From the NCBI GenBank assembly GCA_948934525.1, contig CAQZSK010000032.1:1-5993 (forward strand): 5,993 nt of DNA, given 5' to 3'. Source of the stretch: an uncultured Clostridia bacterium. GTDB taxonomy: Bacteria; Bacillota; Clostridia; TANB77; CAG-508. The translations under genes were made by a program, and so were the position numbers. A model generated the notes under the pieces. That model did no database searches, was not told the DNA's origin, and worked only from the letters and a program-made list of their open reading frames with translations. Positions 1 to 5,111 of the stretch are shown here, piece by piece (the stretch's first letter is position 1; each line of letters opens with the position of its first letter).

Positions 1-11
1 AAATTTTAAAA

Positions 12-52
12 TACTAAAGTTTTTCGTGTCTAAATACTTGACCTAAATCCAA
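12..52 (-). repeat. Left inward-facing inverted repeat, probable insertion-sequence tip
   Basis: Read on the minus strand, this 41-bp stretch matches positions 5942-5982 read on the plus strand. The outer 21 bp (12-32 against 5962-5982) differ at a single base. The inner part shares TTGG, then TTAG after two bases, then scattered matches, giving about 31 of 41 identities by eye. Sequence outside the core (1-11) differs from that at the right end, as expected for the left and right ends of one IS type. The TTGG inner end coincides with the point where the RepA-like reading frame loses its family sequence. The family cannot be named; GTGTCTA near the tip resembles some IS3-family ends. A site-specific inversion repeat is the alternative. 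Confidence 0.6.
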
Positions 53-434
53 TGAATACAAGTTTTCCATTATGATTTTCAGAGAAGTTCATAATTTCTT
101 TTTCAACTTTTATAATACTAAGTTGTGTAGAGTTTTCATCTGGATAAGTATAAAAGAAATCATTACTATTTAATCTACAATTCATAAGGTTTATGCGACT
201 TATTGTTTCACTAGGATTCATCTCTGTACTTAAATAAAGTATAGAATTTTTATTAGTCTTTAAATCCAGAAAAGGAATACCATTACAAATAGAATTTGCT
301 ATTTGAAGAGCCATAGCGGATTTACCAACTTTGGCTTCTCCAAGTAAGCAATATAAACCATTTTCACGAATCATATTTTCAATGATATAATTCATATCGA
401 CAATACTACTTCTTAATTCTTCTATTGTTTTCAT
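30..434 (-). CDS. RepA-like AAA ATPase (AAA_25 type), 3' end lost
   Basis: This is the N-terminal part of a RecA/RepA-fold hexameric helicase-type ATPase, a family that drives replication of plasmids, phages and integrative elements. The Walker A motif GEAKVGKS is at residues 32-39. A second conserved strand, ILYLSTEMN, follows with Glu71. The next strand, KLVFI (124-128), should end in the Walker B aspartate but reads Gly129 and stops five residues later. Relatives are usually about 300-400 residues, so 134 means that more than half is missing, including Walker B and everything after it. The break coincides with the inner end of the left terminal repeat, so the last residues are probably encoded by inserted DNA. 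The start ATG has AAAGG at 441-445 just upstream, and the gene lies 11 nt after the small DNA-binding-type gene. As it stands it is almost certainly inactive as an ATPase. Confidence 0.75.
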   Translation of the reverse strand: MKTIEELRSSIVDMNYIIENMIRENGLYCLLGEAKVGKSAMALQIANSICNGIPFLDLKTNKNSILYLSTEMNPSETISRINLMNCRLNSNDFFYTYPDENSTQLSIIKVEKEIMNFSENHNGKLVFIGFRSSI

Positions 435-445
435 ATAATTCCTTT

Positions 446-682
446 CTATAAATTTTCTTTCGCCATTTTTTCTAAATAATTAATATTTATTTTTAATTTA
501 TTAACGACTTCAATCATTGGTAATCTGTTATTAGGAAGAGTATAACCTTGATTTATTAAATCTTGTTTTATCTCTTTCCTAAGTTTCACTGCATTATTTT
601 TACCTATTTCGGCAAGTAGCATTAAATCATTAAGATTACACCATTGCTTGGAAATAAGTTTCAATGTTTCTCTAGCATCCAT
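446..682 (-). CDS. Small helix-turn-helix-like protein of mobile elements
   Basis: This complete 78-residue basic protein is predicted to be mostly helical. A segment of the form LMLLAEIGKNNAVKLRKEI (about 20-38), followed by QGYTLPNNRLPMIEVVNKLKI (about 45-65), resembles the compact DNA-binding proteins (DUF3173 or excisionase-like) often encoded just before a RepA/AAA_25 gene in phages and integrative elements. The assignment rests on this overall pattern and on context, not on a firm family match. The start is well supported: AGGAGG (plus-strand 692-697) lies 9 nt before the ATG. It is the first gene of a leftward operon; its stop codon overlaps the ribosome binding site of the next gene. 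Likely roles are DNA binding at an origin or attachment site, or transcription control. Confidence 0.6.
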   Translation of the reverse strand: MDARETLKLISKQWCNLNDLMLLAEIGKNNAVKLRKEIKQDLINQGYTLPNNRLPMIEVVNKLKININYLEKMAKENL

Positions 683-700
683 ATTAAGGTTCCTCCTTTC

Positions 701-728
701 ATCTAGACTCTAGATATAAAAATATCTA
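701..728. repeat. Two overlapping perfect palindromes upstream of the leftward operon
   Basis: Positions 701-715 read ATCTAGACTCTAGAT, with 7-bp arms around one central base. Positions 711-728 read TAGATATAAAAATATCTA, with 7-bp arms around AAAA. They share TAGAT, so only one can form a hairpin at a time. They lie in the 5' leader of the leftward operon, immediately before its ribosome binding site. They could be regulator binding sites or alternative mRNA hairpins; the sequence cannot decide which. Confidence 0.5.
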
Positions 729-764
729 TGTATATGGATTACCAATAAAGAAAAGAATTATATA

Positions 765-781
765 TGTGAGTTATACTCACA
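765..781. promoter_or_regulatory. Palindromic operator candidate TGTGAGTtatACTCACA
   Basis: This is a perfect inverted repeat with 7-bp arms and a 3-bp spacer. It starts 8 bp downstream of the -10 box of the leftward promoter, so it covers that promoter's expected start site. An identical single arm, ACTCACA, recurs at 834-840 just upstream of the -35 region of the rightward promoter. Size, symmetry and placement are those of an XRE-family repressor operator, and an XRE gene starts 125 bp away. Binding by that protein is inferred. Confidence 0.6.
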
Positions 782-788
782 ATAATAT

Positions 789-816
789 ATTATCATACAG
801 ATTTAATTTAAGTCAA
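789..816 (-). promoter_or_regulatory. Leftward promoter of the small DNA-binding protein / RepA-like operon
   Basis: On the minus strand, -35 TTGACT (816 to 811) and -10 GATAAT (794 to 789) are separated by 16 bp. Each box differs from the sigma-A consensus at one base. The predicted start near 782 falls at the edge of the 765-781 palindrome, so a bound protein there would block transcription. Confidence 0.6.
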
Positions 817-846
817 TACATTTTGTAATCAAAACTCACAAAAATA

Positions 847-875
847 TTGTTTGGCAATCAAAATTGTGCTAAAAT
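847..875 (+). promoter_or_regulatory. Rightward extended -10 promoter of the XRE regulator
   Basis: The -10 box TAAAAT (870-875) is preceded by TGC, giving an extended -10. Seventeen bases upstream is a weak -35, TTGTTT (847-852). The predicted start near 882 gives a leader of about 25 nt before the ATG at 906. The operator half-site ACTCACA (834-840) lies just upstream of the -35, so the regulator may control its own gene. Confidence 0.5.
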
Positions 876-905
876 GGTAGTAGATGAGTAAATGAGGTGT
901 AATTG

Positions 906-1430
906 ATGGAAGAAAAAACTTTATCCATTGTAGTAAAGAGTGCTAGAGAAAAAGTTGGTATATCGCAAAGAGAATTATCAAGAAGAACTGGAATAGATAA
1001 TAATACATTAGCAAAGATAGAAAAAGGCGAAAGAAAGAAACCTAATGTATTATCTTTAAGAAAATTATCTATGGTATTAGGTATTGATGTAAAAAAATTA
1101 ATGAAATTATGTGATTATACCAAAGAAGAAATTGAAATAATTGATAATAAAATCTATACAAATATTGCAATTAAAAATGACGATTTATCAATTACTTTGA
1201 TAGATGAATATATAAAAAATTTCAAATATGATGTTCTTGCTAAAGAATTTTTATTAGATTTTATAGATAATAAAGATTATAAAAAGACAGAAAAATATGA
1301 AAAATTAAAACAAACTGAAAAAAATAAAGTAGATAAAGCATTTAAAAATATAGGCAATGTCATTAATGAAGATATTGAAAAAATGGAATATGCAATAGCA
1401 CATATTGATGATAATAAGACTAAAAAATAG
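906..1430 (+). CDS. XRE-family transcriptional regulator (Cro/C1-type HTH)
   Basis: The N-terminal half is a typical HTH_3 domain at about residues 7-67. It has AREKVGISQRELSRRTGI (helices 1-2), the recognition-helix region IDNNTLAKIEKGERKKPN, and LRKLSMVLGI towards helix 5. The remaining roughly 105 residues are a Lys/Glu-rich helical tail with no metalloprotease or peptidase motif visible, probably for dimerisation or effector sensing. A TTG codon at 903 also opens the frame, but the ATG at 906 is preferred because GAGGTG (894-899) lies 6 nt before it; this gives 174 residues. It diverges from the replication-type operon across a control region with a palindromic operator, so it is probably the repressor of that operon and of itself. 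It may also control the rightward genes, but no matching operator copy was seen before 1536. Confidence 0.88.
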   Translation: MEEKTLSIVVKSAREKVGISQRELSRRTGIDNNTLAKIEKGERKKPNVLSLRKLSMVLGIDVKKLMKLCDYTKEEIEIIDNKIYTNIAIKNDDLSITLIDEYIKNFKYDVLAKEFLLDFIDNKDYKKTEKYEKLKQTEKNKVDKAFKNIGNVINEDIEKMEYAIAHIDDNKTKK

Positions 1431-1446
1431 TTTTTTTCAGTAAGTA

Positions 1447-1509
1447 ATGACAGTATGACAAATAAATTAGAGTATAGTTGTAAGTATAAAATACTTGTCA
1501 TGGTGTCAT
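1447..1509. repeat. Nested inverted repeat with doubled ATGACA / TGTCAT half-sites
   Basis: ATGACA occurs twice, 8 bp apart (1447-1452 and 1455-1460). Its complement TGTCAT also occurs twice, 8 bp apart (1496-1501 and 1504-1509). The two blocks form 14-bp arms with only two central mismatches. Inside them lies a second perfect palindrome, AAGTATaaaATACTT (1482-1496), which overlaps a TATAAA box at 1485-1490. The element sits between the XRE gene and the DUF3795 gene, ending 26 bp before the latter. It may be a multi-site operator around a promoter or a leader RNA stem-loop. Confidence 0.55.
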
Positions 1510-1535
1510 TTATAAAAGAAGTTAGGTGATATTTT

Positions 1536-2045
1536 ATGATAGAAGAAAAAATAAAAGATGAAATTTTAAATTCAGTTGCACCGTGTTCTATGTTTTGTTC
1601 AACCTGTACAGCTTGTAAATATGGCAAAATAAGCAACCATTCAAAAAAATTATTACAACTATTAGAAGGACATGAAGAATTTTTAGAGAAGAACCTAAAG
1701 AAACAATATATTCATAAATTAGAAGAATTTAAATTATTTAGTCAGAAATTAAAAAAATATGCATATCCAAAATGTGATGGTTGTAGAAAAGGCAGAGCAA
1801 ATGGCTGTAGTATAAAAAATTGTTTTATACCTGAATGTGCTAAAGAGCATAATGTGAATTTTTGTGCTGATTGTAAAGAATTTCCTTGTAATAAAGTTAA
1901 TAAAAGTATATTTAAAGAATCTACTATTCAAAAGTGGCTAAATGGAAATAATAAAATTAGAGAAACTGGTATAAATAACTATTATAATGACAATAAGAAC
2001 ATACCACATTATATTAATTATAAGAAGGAAGAAAAATTGAAATGA
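1536..2045 (+). CDS. DUF3795-family cysteine-rich protein, putative metal binding
   Basis: This 169-residue cytosolic protein has 12 cysteines in a DUF3795-like pattern. The N-terminal block is CSMFCSTCTAC (Cys17, 21, 24, 27). The second block is CDGC (80, 83), then Cys91, 96 and 101, then CADCKEFPC (110, 113, 118), where the ending C-x2-C-x-E-F-P-C is the family signature. The spacing suits zinc or Fe-S binding, but the family has no settled biochemical role. A helical Lys/Glu-rich spacer (about 35-75) separates the blocks. The tail after 125 is low-complexity and Asn/Lys-rich. The ribosome binding site AGGTGAT (1524-1530) supports the ATG. Its last codons overlap the next start by ATGA, so it is translationally coupled to the MazG-like gene. 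Confidence 0.82.
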   Translation: MIEEKIKDEILNSVAPCSMFCSTCTACKYGKISNHSKKLLQLLEGHEEFLEKNLKKQYIHKLEEFKLFSQKLKKYAYPKCDGCRKGRANGCSIKNCFIPECAKEHNVNFCADCKEFPCNKVNKSIFKESTIQKWLNGNNKIRETGINNYYNDNKNIPHYINYKKEEKLK

Positions 2046-2389
2046 AAAAAGAAAAGCTAATTAATGAATTTAATCAGATAAATTCCAATAGTAATTTAAA
2101 TGAAATTCAAGAATATATTACTAAAATGATGCAAGTAAATGACTTTAATAATACTCCTTTAGAACTGTTTTGTTACTTAACTGAAGAGGTTGGAGAATTA
2201 GCAAAGGAAATTAGAAAAACAGAAAAAAATATGGATATGGACATAAAAAAGGAGTATGAATCCTGTTTAAAACATGAAATTGCAGATGTATTTATATATT
2301 TATTGGCAATTTGTAATTCATATAATATAAATCTTTTAGAAGCTTTTAAAGATAAAGAAAAGATTAATTTGAATAGAGATTGGAAGTAA
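2042..2389 (+). CDS. MazG-like nucleotide pyrophosphohydrolase
   Basis: This single-domain, 115-residue all-alpha NTP-PPase of the MazG-like superfamily probably hydrolyses a (d)NTP to the monophosphate and pyrophosphate with Mg2+. The metal-binding signature is present: E48-E49-x2-E52 in LTEEVGELAKEI, then E79-x2-D82 in HEIADVFIYLL. A conserved C-terminal segment ending NLNRDWK follows. The length is right for a stand-alone domain, and all expected acidic residues are there, so it should be active. The substrate cannot be told from the sequence. It starts inside the stop codon of the DUF3795 gene, with GAAGGAAG (2024-2031) 10 nt upstream, and is followed after 17 nt by a uracil-DNA glycosylase homologue. 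A nucleotide-pool cleanser next to a base-excision enzyme suggests a shared DNA-quality or phage-DNA role. Confidence 0.87.
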   Translation: MKKEKLINEFNQINSNSNLNEIQEYITKMMQVNDFNNTPLELFCYLTEEVGELAKEIRKTEKNMDMDIKKEYESCLKHEIADVFIYLLAICNSYNINLLEAFKDKEKINLNRDWK

Positions 2390-2406
2390 AAAAGAGAGTT
2401 GATAAT

Positions 2407-3120
2407 ATGGCTAAACAAAAAACTTTTTCAGATAATGTATTAGAATTTAATGAATGGCTAGCAAATATATCTTTAGAATTATTTGATAATTATACTACTA
2501 GTAATCCGTTTAATGGAAAAAATAAAGATAAAATAAAAGATATTACGAATGCTTTTTATAAAAAATATTATAATGACCATAATAAAAGATATTTAATACT
2601 TGGTAGTTCTCCAGCAAGAAAAGGCACAGCAACAACAGGTATTCCATTTGAAGATGCGAGTCATCTTTATATAGAAACAGGTATTATGATTGATAATTTT
2701 TATATAAATAAATCATCTTCTAATTTTTTGTATGATGTTATGGAACAATATGGTGGTTGTGAAAAATTTTATAAGTCCTTTTTTATGAGTTTTGTATGTC
2801 CCTTAGGTATAGTAAATGTAAATTCAAAGGGAAATGAAGTTAATTCAAATTATTATGAAAATAAAAAATTGAAGAATGTTTTGTACAATTTTATTGTTGA
2901 TTCTTTAAAAAAACATATTGCTTTTGGAATTGAAACATCTGTATGTTATTGTATAGGAAGTGGAGAGAATTTTAAATTTTTAACAAAAATTAATGAACAA
3001 TATAAATTTTTTGATAAGATTATTGCCTTAGAACATCCAAGATTTATTATGCAATATAATTCAAAAGATAGAAATAAATACTTGGATAAATACATTAATG
3101 CTTTAAATAATAGAAACTAA
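2407..3120 (+). CDS. SMUG2/DUF4918-type uracil-DNA glycosylase homologue with variant motif 1
   Basis: The 237-residue protein follows the SMUG2 (DUF4918) plan. In order it has NPF and FYKKYYNDHNKRYLIL leading to motif 1, GSSPARKG (66-73), then TGIPFED (77-83), then SSSNFLYDVMEQYGGCEKFY and FFMSFVCPLG. Motif 2 is HPRFIMQY, with His210. Family members flip uracil or related damaged bases out of DNA and cut the N-glycosidic bond. Motif 1 is normally GINPG, where Asn positions the water; here it is GSSPA, with Ser at that place. Some UDG families tolerate other residues there (family 5 has GLAPA), so activity or specificity may be changed and is not necessarily lost. A TTG at 2380 opens the frame earlier, but the ATG at 2407 is preferred: it clears the upstream stop and has a purine-rich GAGAG about 9 nt before it. 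Confidence 0.78.
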   Translation: MAKQKTFSDNVLEFNEWLANISLELFDNYTTSNPFNGKNKDKIKDITNAFYKKYYNDHNKRYLILGSSPARKGTATTGIPFEDASHLYIETGIMIDNFYINKSSSNFLYDVMEQYGGCEKFYKSFFMSFVCPLGIVNVNSKGNEVNSNYYENKKLKNVLYNFIVDSLKKHIAFGIETSVCYCIGSGENFKFLTKINEQYKFFDKIIALEHPRFIMQYNSKDRNKYLDKYINALNNRN

Positions 3121-3210
3121 AATAACAAAAAGGCAAGAAAAAGTTTCTATAAATAATTAAAATATAGATAAAAACTTATCAAAAAAATTTAAAATGAAAA
3201 CTATTGAAAA

Positions 3211-3300
3211 AGCAGAGTGGAATATTTGTGTCTTAGCCAGCACTGCAAATTGACTCCCGCCATTTGCAAAAATATGGGATTTCTCCCAAACCCTAAATAG
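3211..3300 (+). other. GC-richer intergenic block with two hairpins, possible leader RNA element
   Basis: This 90-bp stretch is about 42% G+C by hand count, far above its surroundings. It holds two perfect hairpins. The first has arms TGCAAAT (3244-3250) and ATTTGCA (3262-3268) around an 11-nt loop containing CTCCCG. The second has arms TGGGA (3275-3279) and TCCCA (3284-3288) around TTTC. The first loop's TCCC could compete for the GGGA of the second stem. The CTCC at 3283-3286 could pair with the GGAG of the ribosome binding site at 3312-3318. This could be a regulatory leader of the transglutaminase-like gene, a small RNA or a dispersed repeat. No known riboswitch class is recognised. Confidence 0.35.
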
Positions 3301-3324
3301 TATTAAAATATGAGGAGGCAAAAT

Positions 3325-4152
3325 ATGGATTATGCACAATTTATTAAAATGTTATTAAATTTATCTAATACAGAAGAAATTTTAGTCACTCTTTTTAACT
3401 ATTTCAGAAATAATGTAAGTTATAATTATGATGAACTTCAAGTAGTAAAATATCAAAGATACGAAAATGAATATTTAAAACAGATTAGTGATTTAATAAC
3501 TAAAAATAAAAATGAGAAATCAAATGAATTTAAAGAGTATTTGATGAAGCTCCTAGATGAAGCATTCTTAAAAATTGATGGAAAAACATTATCTGAAAAA
3601 AATAAATTAGAGTGGTTTAAAAATTATGGAACTGTTATTCATCATGAAGCACAACCAGCAAAAAATGGAATAATAAAAATTCCTGCCAGAGATGCTTATG
3701 ATGAAATTGTTCACATTGAGCTAAATAATTATCCACCAATATATTGTAATGGATTATTAACAAATGGTGTATGTGGAGAATATTCAAGGTGGATTAAACA
3801 AATATGTGATAGTTTGAATATTCCTTGCCTTAAGGTTAGAGGAAAAGGTACTACAGGCCATGCATGGAATTTGGTATATATTCAAGAAAAAAGTATTTGG
3901 GTTAATTTTGATATGACTATGGTAAGGTTTTATATTGATGATTGGTCAAAAGAATATGGTGAACCTGAAAAGTGGATTTTTGCAACTAATGATGAAATGT
4001 TTAAATTGCAACCACAAAGAATTATAGAACAAATATTGGGAGATAATGATACAATATTATTTACTTCAGTAATAAATGCAAATAATCAGGGAGAATTAAA
4101 TGAATTTCTTAATGGATTATATCCTATAGAAAAACTGAAAAATAGTATATGA
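3325..4152 (+). CDS. Transglutaminase-like (papain-fold) protein
   Basis: This 275-residue protein has the three parts of the transglutaminase-core active site in order: Cys150 in NGVCGEYSRWIKQICDSLNIP, His179 in GTTGHAWNLVYI, and Asp196 in WVNFDMTM. This Cys-His-Asp arrangement is that of bacterial transglutaminase-like proteins, many of which act as cysteine proteases or amidases and not as cross-linkers; the substrate is unknown. The first 125 residues are a helical, Lys/Glu-rich region with no clear family match. No signal peptide or membrane segment is visible, so it is predicted to be cytosolic. An in-frame ATG at 3310 precedes the ribosome binding site GAGGAGG (3312-3318) and is rejected in favour of the ATG at 3325, which is 6 nt after it. 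It is followed 27 nt later by the DUF3800 gene, probably in one transcript. Confidence 0.82.
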   Translation: MDYAQFIKMLLNLSNTEEILVTLFNYFRNNVSYNYDELQVVKYQRYENEYLKQISDLITKNKNEKSNEFKEYLMKLLDEAFLKIDGKTLSEKNKLEWFKNYGTVIHHEAQPAKNGIIKIPARDAYDEIVHIELNNYPPIYCNGLLTNGVCGEYSRWIKQICDSLNIPCLKVRGKGTTGHAWNLVYIQEKSIWVNFDMTMVRFYIDDWSKEYGEPEKWIFATNDEMFKLQPQRIIEQILGDNDTILFTSVINANNQGELNEFLNGLYPIEKLKNSI

Positions 4153-4179
4153 AATGTTAAAAAGTTAGGAGATGGTAAA

Positions 4180-5025
4180 GTGTCAAAATGGTATGATAAG
4201 CCTACTAAAATTTTATCAATGAAAAAAGATATTGATTATGTTATGTGTATTGATGAAAATGGTAGTAGCAGTAATTTAACTTATGTTTTAAAACAAATAT
4301 CTAATGAAAAAGAAATATCAGAAGATGATAAATACTTTACCATTACTGGATGTATTTTTACAAAAGAAGAATATATGAACTCGAAGAAAATAATTAAATT
4401 ATTAAAAAATAAATATTGGGAAAATGGTATGTTTTATGATAGTAAATTAAAACAAGAAAAGTGCGTATGTTTTCATTCAAGAGATATAAGAAAACACGAT
4501 AATTGTTTTAATGATAGTATTATAAATTATAATGAGTTTATGATTGATTTAACAGACACTATGAAGAATATTAAATGTAAAATAATTTCAATCAGTATAA
4601 ACTTATATGAATATTTGAAAAAAGGATATACACACAATGTTTATAATGTAGCATTTGATTTTCTATTAGAAAGATATATTTATGCTACTGATAATAATAA
4701 AAAAGGTGTAATAATGCTTGAGGCAAGAGGTAAAGATGAGGATAACGAATTACTCGAACATATTAGCAAAGTTATTAATAAAACAGGCACTAAAAAAATA
4801 AGTTCTAAAGAACTAAAGTCCAAAATAGAGGGAGTATATTTTAATCCCAAATGGAATGAAGAGTATAGTTCCACTTATGTAGGACTTGAAATAACAGATT
4901 TATTTTCTTATCCTATACATAAATATGTTAAAAGAAACACAAAAGATAAGGCATTTCTAACATTTGAAGATAAAATAGTCGGATATCCAAATTATAAAAA
5001 TAAAGGAATAAAAACATTCCCTTAA
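4180..5025 (+). CDS. DUF3800-family protein, predicted RNase H-fold nuclease
   Basis: The 281-residue sequence has the DUF3800 landmarks. IDENG (24-28, Asp25/Glu26) corresponds to the family's YIDESG first strand, and YFTITGCIFT follows. HSRDIRK (99-105) is a diagnostic motif. The acidic segment LEARGKDEDNEL has Glu181, Asp186 and Asp188, and the terminal GLEITDLFSYPIHKYV places Asp240 where the family has GLQLADL. The spaced acidic residues suit a two-metal RNase H-like active site, though no reaction is established for most members. Translation starts at GTG; AGGAG at 4167-4171, 8 nt upstream, supports it, and no in-frame ATG is near. DUF3800 proteins are common in phages, plasmids and genomic islands. 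The protein is cytosolic and appears complete. The gene ends beside an oppositely directed terminator hairpin. Confidence 0.85.
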   Translation: MSKWYDKPTKILSMKKDIDYVMCIDENGSSSNLTYVLKQISNEKEISEDDKYFTITGCIFTKEEYMNSKKIIKLLKNKYWENGMFYDSKLKQEKCVCFHSRDIRKHDNCFNDSIINYNEFMIDLTDTMKNIKCKIISISINLYEYLKKGYTHNVYNVAFDFLLERYIYATDNNKKGVIMLEARGKDEDNELLEHISKVINKTGTKKISSKELKSKIEGVYFNPKWNEEYSSTYVGLEITDLFSYPIHKYVKRNTKDKAFLTFEDKIVGYPNYKNKGIKTFP

Positions 5026-5059
5026 AACAAAAAATAAGAACTGGATAAACCAGTTCTTA
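5024..5059 (-). terminator. Leftward intrinsic terminator
   Basis: A perfect 10-bp stem (TAAGAACTGG at 5035-5044 with CCAGTTCTTA at 5050-5059, 5-nt loop) is followed on the minus strand by TTTTTTGTTTT (5034 to 5024). On the plus strand no T-run follows, so it works only for leftward transcription, and the U-run overlaps the DUF3800 stop codon. No annotated leftward gene precedes it, which points to the short transcription unit from about 5107. Confidence 0.8.
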
Positions 5060-5107
5060 CCGTCCGCGATACCACGAACCCCAAGCAAACTTAATTGCTT
5101 TTGACAT
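5057..5107 (-). CDS. Possible micro-ORF, 16 residues (MSKAIKFAWGSWYRGR)
   Basis: ATG at 5107-5105 opens a 16-codon frame ending TAA at the foot of the terminator stem. The peptide is basic, with two Trp and one Tyr near its end. No ribosome binding site precedes it, and the promoter spacing puts the RNA start at or inside the ATG, so translation would have to be leaderless. It uses CGC, CGG and TCG, which are rare in the neighbouring genes. The frame may be chance within a small RNA. Confidence 0.2.
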   Translation of the reverse strand: MSKAIKFAWGSWYRGR

Positions 5108-5111
5108 ACTT

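Larger units (their letters stand above)
5024..5107 (-). ncRNA. Candidate small structured RNA (about 80 nt) with own promoter and terminator
   Basis: A near-consensus leftward promoter (5140 to 5112) should start transcription near 5107-5105, and an intrinsic terminator ends it near 5024. Three hairpins tile the transcript. AAGCAA/TTGCTT spans 5083-5100. GTTCG/CGGAC, with an 8-nt loop and one G-U pair, spans 5062-5079. The terminator stem spans 5035-5059. G+C for 5041-5100 is about 47%, against roughly 25% around it. No Rfam class is recognised. It could be an antisense or trans-acting regulator, the RNA part of a toxin-antitoxin or RNA-dependent system, or the mRNA of the 16-residue frame within it. 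Confidence 0.55.

Noticed and set aside
884..895. Three-codon upstream frame ATG-AGT-AAA-TGA before the XRE gene
   Set aside because: It has no ribosome binding site of its own and is short enough to be chance.
1277..1636. 119-residue minus-strand frame with hydrophobic stretches
   Set aside because: It is a shadow of the XRE and DUF3795 genes. The apparent membrane-like composition comes from the complement of Lys/Glu-rich AT-rich codons.
2380..2406. Upstream TTG start adding nine residues to the glycosylase homologue
   Set aside because: It would overlap the MazG-like gene, and the family match begins after the ATG at 2407, which has a purine-rich stretch at proper spacing.
3136..3180. 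Two 5-bp AT-rich hairpins after the glycosylase gene as a terminator
   Set aside because: The stems are short, lack G-C pairs, and are not followed by a T-run on the plus strand.
3157..3339. 60-residue minus-strand reading frame across the GC-richer intergenic block
   Set aside because: It has no ribosome binding site, covers the promoter-side leader and ribosome binding site of the transglutaminase-like gene, and does not resemble a recognised family. The block is better explained as RNA or regulatory sequence.
5062..5100. tRNA or tRNA-like fragment, suggested by GGTTCG on the minus strand
   Set aside because: No cloverleaf, acceptor stem or anticodon arm can be formed around it.
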